Below, one piece after another: positions 62,839 through 64,000 of a stretch of 64,000 nucleotides of DNA. Position numbers and translations under genes: made by a program. Source of the DNA: JALHSW01 sp963720675 (lineage in GTDB: Bacteria; Actinomycetota; Acidimicrobiia; IMCC26256; PALSA-555); assembly GCA_963720675.1 (NCBI GenBank), contig CAVRGH010000010.1, positions 2,232,001-2,296,000 of the forward strand, read 5' to 3'. The stretch's first letter is position 1. The number at the start of each line of letters is the position of its first letter. The notes beneath the pieces are model-generated. The model worked only from the letters and a program-made list of their open reading frames with translations. It was not told where the DNA came from and did no database searches.

Positions 62839-63696
62839 ATGACCGCCTTGGCAGGGCGATCGGCACCGTGCGCTTGGGAGCGCCCCGCGGACGGCTTCCG
62901 GCAGGAAGTCGCCTTCACCGTCGATGGGATGCTCACCGTCACCACGCTTCCCCTCGGAACGACCATCGGAGCCGCACTGATCTGCCCGGCGATCGGGAAC
63001 GACCTCGTGCGCGGTGAGCGACGCGAGGCGCTGTTCGCGCGGCGGCTCGCCCGGGAAGGCGTCGCGTCGGTGCGCTTCCACTTCCGGGCGTCGGGCAACA
63101 GCCGCGGCTCCACCGCGGACCTCGACTGGGACGGGATGTTGCTCGACGGCGGGCACGCCCTGGGTCTGCTCCGGGGCCAGGTGCCGGACGCGCCACTCGG
63201 GGTCCTCGGCACCCGCCTCGGCGCCCTGGTCGCGCTCGGCGTCGGCGCCGACCTGGGGCCGGTGCCCACCGTCCTGTGGGACCCGGTCCCCGACCTGCGT
63301 ACCTACTGCCGTGACGTCACCCGGGTCGAGCGACTCGCGGCGCTGGGGAACCAGGGCGACGACGCGTCCGACGCGACGCCGGCCCGCGCCTCCCGACCGC
63401 CCCACCTCCCGCAGCGGCTCCTCGACGAGGCCCGCACCATCAGCGTCGAGACCGTCGCGGGCACCGCCGTCGGCTCGATCTTGCTCTGCGTGCTCGGTGC
63501 CGAACGCGAGTCACGCCCGATGCAGCGATCGACGGCGTGGCTGCGCAAGCACGCGACCGCCGCGGCAACGGTCGGCTACCCCGACGAGAAGTCGTGGTGG
63601 CCGTCGGGCCGACCACCCGAACGCGACGTCGACGAACCCTGGCCGGTCGTCGACGACACCGTCGAGTGGCTCCGATCGAACCTGACGGCCGCATGA
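62839..63696 (+). CDS. Alpha/beta-hydrolase-like protein lacking the usual serine elbow
   Basis: A 285-aa protein from ATG 62839. It has the fold pattern ALICPAIGNDLVRGERREALFARRLAREGVASVRFHFRASGNSRG, but the nucleophile elbow is LGTRLGALVAL instead of GxSxG. Exosortase-associated hydrolase-type proteins show a similar G-x-R-L-G. A C-terminal segment WLRKHATAAATVGYPDEKSWW is distinctive. It overlaps the next hydrolase gene by 4 bp (ATGA). Enzyme activity is uncertain. Confidence 0.7.
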   Translation: MTALAGRSAPCAWERPADGFRQEVAFTVDGMLTVTTLPLGTTIGAALICPAIGNDLVRGERREALFARRLAREGVASVRFHFRASGNSRGSTADLDWDGMLLDGGHALGLLRGQVPDAPLGVLGTRLGALVALGVGADLGPVPTVLWDPVPDLRTYCRDVTRVERLAALGNQGDDASDATPARASRPPHLPQRLLDEARTISVETVAGTAVGSILLCVLGAERESRPMQRSTAWLRKHATAAATVGYPDEKSWWPSGRPPERDVDEPWPVVDDTVEWLRSNLTAA

Positions 63697-64000
63697 CGCC
63701 GCTGACCGTCTCCGTCGTCGACGAGTGCATCGCGATCGAGGTCGGCGACGATCGCTGCCTGGGCATCGTCACCCGACCCACGGCCGCGGCCGAGACGGGC
63801 GTCCTGTTGCTCCCGGCGCGCGACTGCTCGTTCGGCGGGCGGACCCGCTTCGTGCACAGGTTGACGCAGCAGCTCGCGCTCGACGGCGCTCGGGTGCTGC
63901 GCTTCGACTACCTCGGCACGGGCGAGAGCGACGGGGGCCTCACGCGGATGCGCGCGAACTCGCCGAACACCGACGAGGTCCTCGCGGCGGCGCGCGCGCT
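63693..64000 (+). CDS. Alpha/beta-hydrolase-like protein, N-terminal part (runs off window)
   Basis: About 102 residues from ATG 63693 are visible: GVLLLPARDCSFGGRTRFVHRLTQQLALDGARVLRFDYLGTGESDGG, a serine-aminopeptidase/exosortase-associated hydrolase opening. It overlaps the preceding hydrolase gene by 4 bp, so the two form a pair of paralogue-like proteins. The catalytic region is beyond the right edge. Confidence 0.75.
   Translation, partial: MTPLTVSVVDECIAIEVGDDRCLGIVTRPTAAAETGVLLLPARDCSFGGRTRFVHRLTQQLALDGARVLRFDYLGTGESDGGLTRMRANSPNTDEVLAAARA

Noticed and set aside
1..64000. Selenoprotein genes with in-frame TGA
   Set aside because: Every interrupted gene found is explained by a frame change, not by a TGA continuing in the same frame, and gaps between genes are too small for an unseen selenoprotein.
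1..64000. CRISPR arrays, insertion sequences, prophage or integron elements
   Set aside because: No spaced direct-repeat array, transposase, integrase or terminal inverted repeats were seen; gene density and composition are uniform.

Overview
The window is about 64 kb of very GC-rich DNA (roughly 70% by eye), densely packed and largely free of mobile elements. It carries actinobacterial hallmarks: a WhiB regulator, an HrdB/SigA-like sigma factor, GlnE with two glutamine synthetases and a GlnR-like regulator, a SftH/MrfA-type helicase next to a Tad-like secretion locus, and paired RCK potassium proteins beside a KimA-like permease. From memory, several blocks match Mycobacterium tuberculosis order (Rv2690c-Rv2694c, Rv3649-Rv3661, Rv3679-Rv3681c). 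I infer a deep-branching actinobacterium, perhaps Acidimicrobiia, most likely from an environmental or metagenomic assembly.

Layout. 1-12.3 kb is a potassium and membrane-energy block: a reverse-strand operon (DUF4118 protein, 58-aa membrane peptide, kdpF, kdpA, kdpB, kdpC, start of kdpD), then a proton-pumping pyrophosphatase, a KimA-like permease and two TrkA/RCK proteins. 12.3-16.9 kb has an OB-fold protein, a single-pass membrane protein, a LytR-CpsA-Psr enzyme and a DUF1998 helicase. 16.9-21.2 kb is a complete reverse-strand Tad/Flp-like operon. 21.3-26.8 kb holds a serine hydrolase, an HAD phosphatase, a PLP desulfhydrase-like enzyme, small membrane proteins, a rhomboid protease and PPK2. 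Next come tRNA-Sec, the sigma factor, a DMT permease, NAD synthetase and a glycine-rich exported protein. 32.5-40.3 kb is a nitrogen-control island (glnE, glnA1, glnA2, glnR-like). 40.3-47.2 kb has membrane proteins, a compact 2Fe-2S/molybdenum-hydroxylase fusion divergent from a Tat-exported thioredoxin-like protein, a Lys-rich repeat protein, ErpA with a SufR-like regulator, and an Mrp/ApbC carrier. 49.0-52.2 kb is selA-selB. The end has WhiB, NfeD, twin ArsA/Get3-like ATPases, an orphan receiver, tRNA-Pro, lysC-asd, a cyclophilin, an S51 peptidase, 3-hydroxyacyl-CoA dehydrogenase and two hydrolase-like proteins.

How genes connect. Kdp, KimA-like and RCK proteins all serve potassium uptake, and HppA supplies proton-motive force. 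GlnE would adenylylate GlnA1, whose target-tyrosine motif is visible. SelA, SelB and tRNA-Sec form the selenocysteine insertion core, although no selenoprotein or selD is in the window.

Caution. At least eleven genes are intact apart from single-base frame changes (trkA-like at 12.1 kb, membrane protein 13.0 kb, helicase N-terminus 14.7 kb, tadB 19.0 kb, serine hydrolase 21.9 kb, hypothetical 28.3 kb, glycine-rich gene 31.4-32.4 kb, glnE 32.75 kb, glnA2 39.2 kb, Lys-rich protein 44.3 kb, selA 49.06 kb). Several fall in G or C runs, so residual sequencing indels are the simplest explanation; these genes are annotated over their full span.
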